Translations under genes and position numbers: made by a program
The notes under the pieces: generated by a model
The model's database searches: none
Seen by the model: only the letters and a program-made list of their open reading frames with translations
Told to the model about the DNA's origin: nothing
Assembly: GCA_030141605.1 (NCBI GenBank)
Contig: JAQGDQ010000808.1
Span: 1 to 64,000, forward strand
DNA: 64,000 nucleotides
Reading direction: 5' to 3'
Source of the DNA: Tubiluchus corallicola
Taxonomy: Eukaryota > Priapulida > Priapulimorpha > Priapulimorphida > Tubiluchidae
Part shown: piece after piece, positions 1-14,580 of the stretch
Layout: each line of letters starts with the position of its first letter
Numbering within the stretch: the stretch's first letter is position 1

Positions 1-26
1 GACAAATCAGTTGTTTCTTATATTTG

Positions 27-223
27 ACACATATAAACCTCTTTACACCGCCTACTATTGGTCTGCATTAAAGTTGGCTTTATAGCAAGTCTCGCATTAT
101 AACAAGGTGCATTAAGACATACATGTCTATGCAATTTAGATATTTCATTTTGTTAAAGAAATTTGAGAATTAATTGAGGTTGGCATTATAAAGGAAGGCG
201 TTTTAATGAAGTTTGATTGTATG
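27..223. mobile_element. Short terminal-inverted-repeat element (MITE-like)
   Basis: Left end AAACCTCTTTACACCGCC and right end, read on the other strand, CAATCAAACTTCATTAAAA are imperfect inverted repeats of the same type as the next element. Similar CAGTCAAACCTC-type ends occur in pogo/Tigger-like DNA transposons; this is an inference from the ends only. Confidence 0.35.
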
Positions 224-263
224 TACTGTTCAACAATATCGTGGTAAATAAATGTTGTTCTAT

Positions 264-1079
264 AATGCAGTCAAACCTCATTATACCGCCCCTAATTATG
301 TCAGCCTCGATATAATGTCAACTTTTGGCTTGTTCGGATTTTCATATGTATCAAATATAGCGAACACTGCCAACTTCGCCTAGTGCCATTCGCCAACATA
401 CCTGCTGTGGCAAAAGTCCATTTTACATAATAAATCTACCCCGTTATAATGCCAGCAAGGTAAAGTACAATGAATTCCTGCTGAAAAGCAGCCATCTTTT
501 GTATTATAAAAACAATGATCTTTGAACATAAAAAGGTGTTTAAATTAAGACTTCACACATAATTTAGGTTTCGTACCAAGTGATTGTATGAAAGTGAATG
601 TTGAGGTTTTGAGCAAGGAGCATCCATTTTTTTACTTACAAAAGTTGCGTAGCTAAGGCTCATCACTGAATTGATATTACTGATTTAAACTTGAAGGCTG
701 TTAAAGCTGTACTGCTTCGACTCAAGGTCAAATTATGTGCAGCAGCTATTCATAGTTTTAATTGTCCAGTAATGTTACGTTGGGAGCATGGGCTGCATTG
801 GTGCATATTTCTCTTATAACCAGTATTTCACAATTTTACTTCTCCACGCTGTATTAGGTGAAAGTTTTGCAAGGTACTGCTGTAGAACTACACTGTTAAT
901 GCAGTAAAACACTTGTATTGACATATCACATATTAAAATTGACTAGGAAACAAAATCGAGGTTGCACAGTAGAATGGCTTTAATGTTTGATGAATCTCAC
1001 GTTACCACCAATCCTGCTACAACGCCATATTTTGTGGTGTCCCAGACCTGGCATTATAACAAAGTTTACTGTATACAGT
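264..1079. mobile_element. Inverted-repeat-bounded element, pogo/Tigger-like ends
   Basis: Left end CAGTCAAACCTCATTATACC at about 265; the right end, read on the minus strand, starts CAGTAAACTTTGTTATAATG at 1076. The two share about 12 of the first 18 positions. The interior has no transposase frame. A clear TA duplication was not visible, so boundaries are approximate. Confidence 0.35.
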
Positions 1080-1808
1080 AGTTGCTCCTTAATAAAACTA
1101 CCACAGGACCAGCAATAAGTAGTCTTGGTAAACGGCAGTTTTCTTATGCGACAGCGTATTGCAGGCGCGTGTATTAGCAAAGTAGATTATGTAAGTGTTT
1201 CACCATAATTAATATGGTATTATGCTTACACACACTGATGCATGGTAAAAATGGCACATGCAAAACTGGCACAGGAAAAAGGGCATAAATGGAAAAAATA
1301 GGAAAAACAATGGCACACTTGTAAAATAGGAGCTTTAGGTTTGGTTACGGTGGGGGATAATTTACATATTTTTACCACTGCTAAGGAAGTTATGATTTGA
1401 CATGTTTATTTGTTTGTTTTTTGTCTGTCATAGCAGTATCAGCCTATTGCGCAAACACTACTTTACTTTTTTCCATGAAACTGTCAGGTGGGTAAGGAGC
1501 AAGAAACATGCATTTTGATTCAGATTCTTGGAGAAAGGGAGTGGTAAAAACTGCCAAAAAATAGGCGTTTCGTCTGTTTTTTCTGAACTTGACTGAACAC
1601 CACAAACATTCGTTAATCACTTCATGGAGATATTAGAGGGAGTGTTATACTCTTTGGAAAGAGGAGAACTTGGCTACTTGACTAGAGTAATTCCTTTTTG
1701 TTATTGCCGCTAGGTCAAACAACTGTGAGTTAGTCTACATTCTATTTCAAGAAATTCTCACTTGGAAAACTGTGTAATGCTGTCTATAAATTTAGCTCAT
1801 ACTGTTCA
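1080..1808. other. Non-coding, no feature seen
   Basis: AT-rich sequence with no long frame, repeat or RNA signature that I can support. Confidence 0.5.
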
Positions 1809-3273
<1,465 letters not shown>

Positions 3274-3606
3274 TCAAAACAACAAACGAATATATTCGGC
3301 GTACGTGTAAAAATGTTCAGCACCAATAAATTCATCTATAATAGAAACTAATTGCACTAAATTATCGCCTTTACTGTGTGCACCAGGAATCTGTTTCAGA
3401 ATTATTTCTTTGGTAATTACTCTTTTGAAAATTGGGTGGCGCCTAGAGAGAAATCTCGACATTAATAATTTTCTCAATAACTGGTTATAAGGAGATGCAG
3501 ACGCTGTGTCAGGCGCGTTGGTGATCAAGCAAATTAAATTGAAGATTTTGTCTAAGAGGCAGGAAGCAACGCAGACGAGACGCACAGTATCTTTGGCATC
3601 CTTCAC
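3274..3606 (-). pseudogene. Possible degenerate tyrosine-recombinase fragment
   Basis: A 110-residue open frame whose middle (RKLLMSRFLSRRH...KRVITKEIILKQI) resembles the junction between the N-terminal helical and catalytic domains of transposon-borne tyrosine recombinases, where R-K-x-I-T-x-E-I-L patterns occur. The catalytic Arg-His-Arg-Tyr region is not visible and the frame closes shortly after. Seen only as a loose pattern; it may be chance. Confidence 0.25.
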
Positions 3607-3769
3607 TGGAGCGGAAAGGGAACAAAGTTAAAGTTAATCAAATCACGTTCGTCGTGTCATCATTCCTGGTTTTTAAACTTCATTATTAGAATTAACTTAA
3701 AGTACAAGGAAACAATTGTTCATAAATAGAACTGAAAAAAATCTTATTGAAATTTTGAATCATTTGAAA

Positions 3770-4100
3770 TTTTAAACTCCCAAAATGACCGTTAGACGCA
3801 GTTATTTTAACAGTAAGTTGTGTAAATTAAAACAAGTTTAAATAATATTGCGTAAAATCTGTACATTTGTAGCACACTCTTCGCTAACTAAGCTAAAGTT
3901 AAAGTTACTTTACAAAATGAATAATGAGTTTTTTTGGTAAGCAAGTGGTGCACACACTGGGATGGTGAGGCAGTGTCGTTCTATTAGTTGGCACGAACAT
4001 TTTAAATTATTAAGAATTTTCTTTTTTAGTAACTGAGTCTTTCAAATAGGTAAGCGTAATTCTAAGTAATACAACTTTGTGTGGAAAGTTCTTTTTGATA
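3770..4100 (+). repeat. Diverged dispersed repeat, copy 1
   Basis: Aligns in order with 5795-6125 over about 330 bp: shared blocks include AAATGACYGTTA, TCGCTAACTAAGC, GTGGTGCACAC and CGAACAT, with indels between. Family unknown. Confidence 0.7.
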
Positions 4101-5794
4101 TACTTTGAAACTCCCTTTCCTTTTTCTTCAAAGATGGAAAATTATTAAAGATGCCTTGGTGGTAATAGCTTCACTTATTTTCCAAAACTATTGGAAATCT
4201 TCTTCAGTCTTAGACTGAAACAGTCGTAAATTTAAAATACGCTGTGTAAGCTTATTAACTCTTAGCACAATCTGTATAGCTACCCAAACTAACCAATGTC
4301 ATTGTGACTGGTAAACTGTTAAATTGACTAATCAATCCAGTGACCAAAAGATCAACAAGTAGCCCAAGCTCCGACATAAAGAAGAAATGACCAACCTTTA
4401 GACTGACTAGCTGTTTTGCTGCTCGTTTACTATTGAAATCAGACAAATAAAAATCGCAGATCACTCCAAATGATTTAATTTTGAATTGTTTTCATGCTGT
4501 GTTATCAACTTCCTACCAAGATCGCTTGTTTCGACTATGAAGATTAACCCCAGCTTTTAGGAATGCGTAACGTCACGCTGTTTTTCGTGCTAAAACAATT
4601 TGTTTAGTCTAAGACAAAATAATTATGACTTTACAACTTCTTTAACTCTTTCACGGCAGCGCATGTGCAAATTATAACTGGAAATTCATGGAAATCTATG
4701 GTTTTAACAGAATGGGTTTTCCTTGATGAGAAGCGTGCGAGAAAACAAGAAAATCGTCAAACTGGAATCAAATCGTACAAGTAATGCACTGCTCTACTAA
4801 AACTCTTCACTTTCTTTCGGTTTAATATTGCGCACAATAAAAGAAGTCCGACATATCACTGTTGCTGAGTGGTCAGCAAAGAGAAATATTAAAGTGAATC
4901 ATCACAAAATGGAATGTGAATGCAACTGAGTTTGATTTTGAGAACAGCAATTATATCTCAAAGTAGATAATAACTCCATTGATGTTAACGCGTGTGTAAA
5001 GGCTGCCTTTGTAAGATCTATGGACAACACGTTTACTCACGGCATAGAGCAATTATTAGATCAATTATTTTCTGTCTGTTAATTTGCTTCATCGTAGTGT
5101 GTAGTGTGAGAATTAAAACGCAGCCTGCTTAACTGTGAGAATTAAATCGACTTGACTTGACTAATGCTGACGTATCACTTGCTAACACAAGTCTGTCAGG
5201 GCTGTTTGCAACCAATGCCAGCTTATTTATAAAGCGCGTAATAATCGGATATTTTGCTGAGTAAATCTCGAATATAAAGATTCAATATTTTAGTAAAGTA
5301 AGCAATGGGTGTGCGTAAGCAGCTTTTCTGATATGTTTTGTTAGAAAATATTTGGCACAGAAGATTTGACCACATTACAGAATATCTAAATTTTCAATTG
5401 TGTTGGAAATCGATTTTCAACAAAGACTCCACAGTACTCAACACCTATGTGCACATGCAGGCAGATACTTCGTTTAATTTAACTTAAATTATTGAACTAT
5501 TTTTGTAAAAATAAAATTGAAGTACAGTTATGATACTAACTTCACATTACGTGCATTAAAAAAGTCCCTGTTACCAGGCATTGAGTTACAGCGTTAAAGG
5601 CGTTGCGCTCTGCAAGAAATGTAGGAAGTGATGAGCTATAATATCTTCAGCTCAACATTAAAGGGCAAGAAAATAATCTTTGTAAATAAAGTTTTAAAAT
5701 GCGTTTTGAAATTTTATATTCCTTACATGCTGTGTTATTGCAATTGCTTGCGTTCGAGCTTGCGTCAGCAGTAACGCTGTGTAAAACTTGTTAA
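4101..5794. other. Non-coding, no feature seen
   Basis: AT-rich spacer between the two repeat copies; no supported gene, array or transposon end. Confidence 0.45.
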
Positions 5795-6125
5795 ATTAAA
5801 TCCCCGAAATGACTGTTAATCGCAGGCATTTTTGCAGCAAGTTGTTTGAAACAAGTTTAAGTAACACTGCATCAAGTTTGGAAAAATAATCAGAGCATTT
5901 GTACATTCGCAGCCGTACTCATCGCTAACTAAGCAAAAGTATAAAGTAATTTATATTGTCGAGCAATAATGTGTTCTTGGTGACCCAGTGGTGCACACTG
6001 GGAGAATGATGCTGTGGCATGACGCGAACATCTTATATTACTAAGATTTTTTTCTTAGCTTTTGAACAGCTAGATAATATAACTTTGTATGGAAAATTCT
6101 TTTGGATGTACAATAAAATTCCTTT
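5795..6125 (+). repeat. Diverged dispersed repeat, copy 2
   Basis: Second copy of the repeat at 3770-4100, same orientation, about 2.02 kb downstream. The short frame over its right half is not conserved in the first copy, so it is not taken as a gene. Confidence 0.7.
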
Positions 6126-6835
6126 TTCTTTCTCTTTAATCAAAATAGAAGCAAGCGAGGCTAAAGTAACCGGAGCCTATATATGCCTGATAAGGCTAAA
6201 TATTTTACTTGGATTTACATTAATTTTTAAAAGCCTTCTAAACATCTTTTTCTGTGCTGCACATAAGACCACCATCAACCAAGGCTTTGCAAGTTAGAAA
6301 ATCATTCTGTGCTGTATCGACTGGCAACCATCACTACCGTTTGAAAACGAATCTAAGTTGAACAAGTTTAATTTAAAGTAAAGAAACCTGCAAGTTTACC
6401 GATCAAACCATCGCGAACAGTTCGAAATTGTTTCGTCTGGGCAAAAATGAAACACGTTTAGTTAAGTCAACAGAATAATTAGATTGTTTGTTCTGTGAAA
6501 CAGCACCTTCATTTGTATAGCTTTCGAGTGCTTCGATTAGAAGAGTTTATCACGACTATGTAACCGAATAACAACTCGTCGAAACTCTAAAAACAAACAT
6601 TTTAAAATCTAATCATGCTGGTATGCTGGTGGCTTATAATTCGGGTTAACTAAAGACTTTTTCCACGAACTATTAAAAGCTTTTCAGCTTAGAACAGCTG
6701 TTTTTGTTTCTAATTTAAACTTTTTCGTAATGTGCAGAGGAATGTAAATACAAAACAATACAAAGTTTTGCTGTGAATGTCAGTACACAACTGTTGTGAT
6801 GAAACAATTTCTAAAAGTTTCTAGAAGGAACAGAA

Positions 6836-7000
<165 letters not shown>

Positions 7001-7329
7001 GTCATTGTCGTCGTCGTCGTCATTGAAGGTGAAACTGATTAAAGGATCACTGTTATCATTGTTCTACAAATAGTAGCGTCTCGGTTGTTATTTGCATTTA
7101 GAAGACTTCCACTCATTTCGTTTGTTTTTTCACTCATGAAATCTTTTGTACACAATTCGGAATCTTGCAACTCGGAATTAAGCATTAATTGCAGGTGCTG
7201 TTCAAAATGGACGATCGTGGCGAGACTGGGTGGGGCCTAATTCATCACGAAGGTATTTAGGATGAGCCACTGAACCGTCCAACTACGTTTGGACGTGTAT
7301 ACATCTTCCCTCTACAAAGCAAATAGCCA

Positions 7330-7520
7330 TAACCAGCATGGCGAATGAAACCCCCCCCAGAGTGAGAAGTGAACCAGTTTGCTCATCCACTTACTGTCCA
7401 ATACAACGCCGAGACCGCGGCTGAGACATGCTTTCCTGCACCTGAATTCACATTTTCACTTTTTTATTGTAGTCCCTTACTTCATTTACTTAGAATAGCC
7501 TTTGGATAACGGTCAATCAG
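7330..7520 (+). repeat. Dispersed repeat pair, copy 1
   Basis: Matches 8510-8740 in order: GAATGAAAC, CAGAGTGA, TGAACCAGTTT, ACATTTTCACTTTTTT, TTGTAGTCC, CTTAGAAT, ACGGTCAAT. Unassigned interspersed element. Confidence 0.7.
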
Positions 7521-8112
7521 TTAAATTTCTAATTTTTAATATTTTTAATATTTTAATTTAAAACTTTCTTTTAGTACATACATTAGTGCCGATACGTAGT
7601 TGTGACTTGTACACAATTGAGACACACTTGACTTATTTACATTGATGAAGGCGAGATGGACTGGGAGACTCAGGCTTAGCCTCCACGACTGAACTAAAAT
7701 GATTGATGATAACAGCCGGGAGATTGATGGAGCGGGTAACAATGTTCATAAATATAATTTTACGGGCGATTTTTCACGTTGAATGGCCGCCATGCTCGTA
7801 AAGCCAGTCTTTGACACATATTTCTCTAAAGTGTCTGAAAGCTCGTAAATCTCTTTTTAATAATACAATTTACATAACAAAGAGGGCCAGTACAACGCAG
7901 AACCATGAAGCTAATTTGTAAACTGCTGCACAGATTCTGCAGTGGGATGATGATGATGTTGTACTCGCAGACAGGTTTATGGAAATTCCAGTTCGAAAGA
8001 ATCTGCTCTCTAGATAATCGCGTACTTTGGCTTGCTTAATGACATCTTGTTAAATTCGAGAGTTTGTTAATTTAAAGTGAATATGGCGACGATAACCGCA
8101 ACTACAACGGCT

Positions 8113-8480
8113 ATAATAATAAGTGTTTAAATGACGATAACGATTGGACGGCGGTGATTGTGGTTTTCGTAACGATTTAAGATGATGATGATAGTGGTGA
8201 TAATGGTAATGGCGATGACGATGACGTGGACGGTGACGGCGACGATGACGATGATGATGATAATGGTGATGGTGGTGATGGTGATGACTGCGAGTAATAA
8301 TAATAAGTGTTTAAATGACGATAACGATTGGACGGCGGTGATTGTGGTTTTCGTAACGATTTAAGATGATGATGATAGTGGTGATAATGGTAATGGCGAT
8401 GACGATGACGTGGACGGTGACGGCGACGATGACGATGATGATGATAATGGTGGTGGTGGTGATGGTGATGACTGCGAGTA
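8113..8480 (+). repeat. 184-bp tandem duplication of a GAT-rich block
   Basis: Two head-to-tail units (8113-8296 and 8297-8480) that differ at very few positions. Each contains GTGTTTAAATGACG, a GATTTAAGATG junction and a degenerate GAT/GGT tract. High identity points to a recent duplication. Confidence 0.92.
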
Positions 8481-8509
8481 ATAGTAAAGGAGACATAAAA
8501 ACAAAACGA

Positions 8510-8740
8510 GATCAGCATGACGCAATCAGCACGGTGAATGAAACTTGCAGAGTGAAAATTGAACCAGTTTTCTCATTCACTTGCTGACTAATGACGCTGT
8601 TTTTAATTTTGGTCACCGAGACGAAGAGAGATGTCGATATACCTGTGCATACTTTCCTGTATCTGTACTTACATTTTCACTTTTTTGTTGTAGTCCTACA
8701 CTTAGAATGTGTCTACTGCATTACGGTCAATGGTCAATGG
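8510..8740 (+). repeat. Dispersed repeat pair, copy 2
   Basis: Partner of 7330-7520, directly after the 184-bp duplication; slightly longer because of an insertion around 8590-8640. Confidence 0.7.
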
Positions 8741-9224
8741 TTACTGGATTTATCTGAGGCAACATATAAAAGTGTAGATCACACAATGAAAAGTACACGA
8801 AAAGTTTGGTTCAAACTATTACGTTGTGAAGTAGATGTTTAACAAGATTTTAATCAATTAATCGCAAATTTTACAATTAAGATTACGATTACGAATAAGA
8901 GTGATGAATTCTGAATGTTACTTACCATTTTGATTATTAACACGACATCCTAGCAAAAGAGTGGTGAATATTATTTAACTAACATAATAGATATGACGCG
9001 TAAATAATTATCCGTTTCATTAACACTAATCCGTAATAACATAACATTAATTCTGTATGTGATTCCGGTATATAATTTTCACTAATTGTCTCCCCAAACG
9101 CGAATATCACTGCGCAAGTCGCTAATAGGGTTTCTAAATCCCCAACTTCCTTTGCCTAAAATTCTCAGCACATTTTATGCATCACAACAAACATTTGTGC
9201 TAATACTCACGCGGTCAGCTGTTA

Positions 9225-9440
9225 ATTATGCATTTCCTGGCCCGAGTTTATTTAGTTAATTCCGTCCGACGCGGATACGATTTAGACAAGTGCCGTGTCG
9301 GTCGAAGTGTTTCACGCATTTAGGGAAGCTCACACGTTTGGCGCGTGTGCGGGAGAAAGAGAAGCCAGTGTTTCTCGTGTCTCCTCCTCCACATATTAGC
9401 GAAAACCGGAGCATGTTAGAGGTAACTCTGGAGATGCGGG
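9225..9440. other. CpG-richer block with exon-like open frame
   Basis: Local rise in CpG (TCCGTCCGACGCGG, GGCGCGTGTGCGGG) in an AT-rich region. One plus-strand frame stays open from about 9259 to a TAA near 9450 and passes a GAG|GTAACT donor-like site. No family recognised; it could be a 5' exon, a promoter region or unmethylated spacer. Confidence 0.25.
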
Positions 9441-10734
9441 AAAACGAAGTATAATCGCCAAATTTTATTAAATTCCTATTAACGCAGCCATCTGCAGTGA
9501 AAATATCTACTCGTTGGATCAGATTTGTGAGAAGTCAAAGAAATAATCAATTATAGTCAAATGTAAGTTAAGTCTGCTGCCAATTCAAACAAAAATTGTT
9601 AAAGGTAGGCTAGCCTCAACTGGTTCAAAAATAAACTAGTAGATGGCTGAAACACACAAAGCCAAGCTGTTGAGTTTTTGACAAGTGATTAAGTAGTTAG
9701 AACAGAGTTCAAATTTTTCATTAAATTAACAATGATTTCTTCAATTTTGTCCATTTGAAATAAAAAATGAAAACTGGCAATAATTTAATATTGTGAAGGT
9801 TACTGTTTGACAGTTAGAGTGTATTTTCCTGCGGAGTCTATTACACAACCTTGCCAAATTTAATTGTGCTTTTCATTAACAGTATAAAGTTATTTCAACT
9901 TCAGTCTGTCAAAACAACGGCACAGTACACAACAGGTTCTTTTAATTTCTTTTGAAAATGCTGTTAGATAAATGTCTACGCTATTATGACTGAAGCCTTT
10001 TCTCTTAGCCTGACGTTTGCGAAAAACTGAGAACAGATCAATAATTTTAATCAATGCAGCAAAACCGGAAAAAACATAACTTATCTCGCCTTGTTGCTTT
10101 TGATTACGCAAAGAAAAACGCTGTCAGTGTCAAATAATAATTATTCGTGTTTCCATAAGCTGTATTAAAAAGGATAACAACGCGCACATATGCTCAAATT
10201 AATAATTTTCTGTCGATACCCGAGTTGGGGAAATTAAATGTAAATAGGATTAGGACTCGCTGATTTATTCCCAACCCTATTTAACTCACTCTAGTCGTCC
10301 TGGAGGTTTCGTGACCCAAGGTTTGATAGGCATCGAATAGGAGATTGTTTCAACTTGAAGACGCTTTAAAACTGCCACCAGAAAGAGTGGCAGGTGAAAC
10401 TGCACAGAAGCAAATTTCATGACAGTCACTCACCAGCACAGTTTAATTTAATGTTTTTTTGTATGGCCCTTTGTGAAAGCTCTTAGCGAAATGATTAAAG
10501 CTAGAGTTACTCTCTGTACTTTCTACCAAGCTAATCATAGCAGCGTTGCAGCACTGATATGTAGCGTAGCTACTGATTTTTGCATCCTAAAGTTGGCTCT
10601 TGGAACTAGTTGGTGGCCAAAGAGCTAGCAACTATAAAGTTCGCGAGCATGTTCATTTTTTATTATTTACTCGCATTTCACTGTTTCAAAGGTTTCAGTA
10701 AAATGGCAGCATTTTAGCATTTGATATGATTTTA

Positions 10735-11035
10735 AAGGAAAGGCCATGCCTTCTGGACAGTTAGACTTATTTTAATTTTCGGTAAAAATGTTAGAAAGAT
10801 TAAGTAATAAAAGTGTGATAAGCGCCTCATCTAATTAGTAAAATCACTTTAAAAGCGTGATCATTTCAGATTGGGCACACCCAGTTTGAATACCCGTTCT
10901 CCCACCAATGACGTCGTTCATCGGGCTGAAGAAAAAAACACCACACTGTCGATTTCTGTCAAAAGTATAATGAGTTTTAGCTAATTTTTTGATATTTTTG
11001 CATGAACGTTGGGTAACCTATGCAGATGTTACAGT
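10735..11035 (+). repeat. Interspersed repeat family R1, copy 1 (uninterrupted)
   Basis: Aligns over about 300 bp with 14704-14990 (reverse) and 58317-59222 (forward, interrupted). Shared blocks: AAGTGTGATAA, AAATCACTTTAAA, AATGACGTCGTT, GTCAAAAGTATAA, TATTTTTGCA. It preserves the site into which the 58.5-kb element inserted. Confidence 0.8.
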
Positions 11036-12390
11036 AAAATAACGCAACATGCTAAGTGACTTGTCCTTTCTTTTAATTAAAATAACAACTAAATTTAAAA
11101 TTGCAGTATAATTTCTGTAAAAATTCACACAGTCATTTAGTTGCCGTATTCGCTTTTAGACTAACTAGAATTGATAAATTACTCGGTGAAAAGTCGATCA
11201 GATTTTCGGGTTGACAAAGGGTTAAGCACATGATTAAGAGTGCGAAAAGTTGTTTTTTTTATTCCACTGTGCTGTGTCTGCTAGCAGCTGTTCCTATTTT
11301 GCCCCAATAGACTGAAGAAATGAAAACAAATAGGGGAAATCTTGCAGACTGACTGTCTAATGTGTGCGCAATCTGGATAAGATTGTTTATCATTCTGGCT
11401 TCTCTTCATAGTTTGCTTTCCTGGGCTCCCCAGTGTGTTTGCACTTTCCTGAAATTTTCTTTTACGCGTGTTAGAAATAATTTGGAGTAGCAAAAGTTTT
11501 GTATTAGTGCAATTGTGGCTATTGTAATTTCTTTTCTAATTGTATCATTATTTTAAAAGTGATGATAATTTTATAAAAGTAGAGTTTTAAAGCAGAGCAA
11601 CATATTATTTTTTTATTCTGCCTTGTACTTTATTTAATTTAATTTTAATTCAATTTATTTTATTTCATTCAGCAAGTATGTTCTGGATGGTTGCGAAAGT
11701 AGTTGCAAACATTGAAATTGTTTTTAAAAAATTCTCAGAATATCAAAAAAATTGCGATAGTGCTGTTAGTAAGTGCTTACTCTTGTTTTGTGATTAATTT
11801 AACCATACAATACACAATTAATATTAGTCGTTTATTTGCACTTAAACTGTTGTAAAATGAGCAGTGAACTAGCGCTATAATATTAGAGAAGTAATTCTTC
11901 TTATTTATGAGGATTTGCACTAGTATTGTGAGTCTACGCTATAGATGGCAGCACGGTACAGTTAGAAAGTATAATCTGGAAATTACGTATTTACAGAATA
12001 ATAAATAAATTAAGAATGATTATTATTAAGTGTAGAAAAAAGATATTTTTGGGCTATTTTATGTCCGCTTCTCCATGATTCGAAATTTTTTATTCAAGCA
12101 ATTATTAAAGGAAAGGACAAGTCAGTGAAGTCGTTGTGTTTAGTTTACTGTTGTCACTTAAACTTAGAGAAATATAAAAAAGAAATTTGCAAAAAACCGT
12201 CCTTGAAGTGCAAAAAACTGTCTACTGTCGTCTATGAATTTTCAGGTGCGGTGGTGCTGCCATTCACTTGAAAATTTTGACGTAACCGGTGGACTTAGTG
12301 ACTTTTCGTAAGTGCATCATAGCTTTCCATGAGAGCGCGCTGCTTAAACTAATACAAACTTCTGCGGGTTACATATGTTCATCTATTTCA
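11036..12390. other. Non-coding, no feature seen
   Basis: AT-rich sequence with short chance frames only. Confidence 0.45.
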
Positions 12391-12510
12391 GGTACGGAAC
12401 GAAATAAAAATTCTTAATACTACGGTACGAAATTATCGTACGGTATTTTTTCAACAGTACGGTACGGCACAAAATTACGGTATTTTTTCGTACCTTTTCC
12501 GTACCTTTAT
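12391..12510. mobile_element. hAT-like MITE relic (GGTACG-rich)
   Basis: Dense in GGTACGG / CGTACC motifs, like the elements at 14581 and 15430. Its terminal repeats are incomplete and no target duplication is evident. Confidence 0.5.
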
Positions 12511-12652
12511 CGAATCTTTTCTGTACTATTTTACTCATCTTCTTGTAGGGCTTCATTGACGTTAAACATATTGGTCTATCGCTCCGCCTCCGCTGTAACG
12601 TAAGCATGCTCAGCAGCATTCGGGACAACAGCTCACGCAGGACAACAACTGT

Positions 12653-12705
12653 CTAAGCTAAACTAAACTAAACTAAACTAAACTAAACTAAACTAAACTA
12701 AACTA
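12653..12705. repeat. (AAACT)n pentanucleotide array
   Basis: About ten consecutive CTAAA units following the hAT-like relic. Confidence 0.95.
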
Positions 12706-14580
12706 CATGACAGTCACAACTAATGTCTCAGCAGCAGATAAACTGATTGCACAGATTTGCAGATCAGCAGCTATTTTTGCACAAAATTAACTTCAAGTAG
12801 CCAAAAAATGACTTTTCAATTTAAACAGAATGCAGAGACGAAGTTTCAAAGCACTACAAAATACAGAGACATAAGTATAATAAAGAAACTAAGCCAGTTA
12901 GCCTTGGTTTAGAATAAATGAGTTACAAAAGTATTGTCTTTCTTGCCTTTGAACATACGAACATCATGCTTGCAATGTATTTTTTCTCTACTAATTGATC
13001 TCGCACTCGTCTGCAAGATTTATTCAGTTTTTGTATTTTTCCCTTTATTAGGCTACGGAAATGGAATAAATTTGAAAGTTCCATTCCATAGACGACCCTT
13101 ATATTCAATGCATGAGTTACATAAGTCCTAATGCCATCTTTTAACCATGATTATAACCAGAAAAAGAGCGTAAAATTAATAAATATTACATTAATGTATA
13201 ATATAAGTTTTGACCACATTTGAATTAATTTTGAGTGTGAAGATTGACATTCTCAGTGCCATTAAAAACTGGCCAGAAAAGAAAATATTTTGTTTTGTCC
13301 TTATTTAAAGTTAATCAAATAGTTGTTTTTGTCTAACTTGCAAAGGAAAAAACTAAACTAAACTGTGTATTTTCCTGATTGCAAAATGGTTTAATCAGCA
13401 AGTCATAGACGTAAGGGTTGTGCATTTCTTTCTATAAACGAAACTGGACTGTATATTTCCACTGGAATACTTGCAATTTCAACTGACAATAACAAAATCT
13501 AGAACCAGGCCAATATTTCTCCCGTTATCTAATGAAAAGTTGAGCATTTTTCATAACGGTTTTAAAGGCAGCTGTAGCTAAATGTCCCGAACTTACCTTA
13601 AAGGTTGTTAATTAACCTTTGCAGGGGTGCGAAATAACTTGCACGCTGATTGGGCAGTCAGCGAAAATGATTGACGTTATATTAGACGTCAATTGGCCGG
13701 CAACTTTGGGTGATGACTTGTTATACTCAGGATTGTACTTATTGTTCTCCCTTAATTAACGCAGATCACACGCAAACAAGACAGCTTATGCTGCTATATT
13801 GGTTCGCTTTGGGTGCAAAAGCGGCAAGCTATTCTGTTTTCCATGTTTCACATCTATTCGTGTAACAACGACATTTCAACTGCTGTTTCTGACTGTTGAC
13901 GTGTTGTATAGAAATGCACTGAACATCTCAAGTTATGCAGATGTAATACGCCGATGCTGTTATTTCAAAATGTATGTCCTTAATGAGGAACGTTTAGAAC
14001 TTTGCCGATCTATGCAAAACAGCAACGATTTATGAACTGCACATCATCTGTTTGCTTTGCCGACAAAACGTGCCGGCCTTATTAGCCTGCGTGGCCACTG
14101 CATTTAATAACTATGTATTTTTATGTTAACAAACATGTTACCTGTAGCTAAAGTTATCAAGCTTAAGGCAGGTTTATGCTAGATTGTTCCTTAAGTTGAT
14201 GTGTGTTCTACGTTTCTCTGTAAAAGCTGCATATAACTTCTAGTATTAACTAGTGTTGTGGTATAATTATGATTATACTTACAGGTGTTTTAAGCAAGAC
14301 ACTAAATTTGAATTAACACTAAAAGTTTGTCACTAATGAGCAGGTAATTTAAAACAGCCACTGAAAACTAATAAATAGGCTTAACTCATCGTGTCTGCGA
14401 TATAATTACTAATTAAACTCAGTAGCTCAAGCTAAATTTATATTTCGCGATAATTATGCGCCTAAAAATGGTATGGAATTTCAAACTGAATTGTATGAAG
14501 TGGTACAAAAATAGTAATGAATTGATAAATAAGTCGAGTTTACAATTAATTTTTGTGCCTCTCATAATAGATCTTACATG
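12706..14580. other. Non-coding, no feature seen
   Basis: Only short frames without recognisable motifs. The 78-codon frame at 13799-14035 shows no family similarity that I know. Confidence 0.4.

Noticed and set aside
6019-6297. 92-codon plus frame
   Set aside because: Lies partly in a diverged repeat; the frame is not preserved in the sister copy at 3770-4100 and has no recognisable motif.
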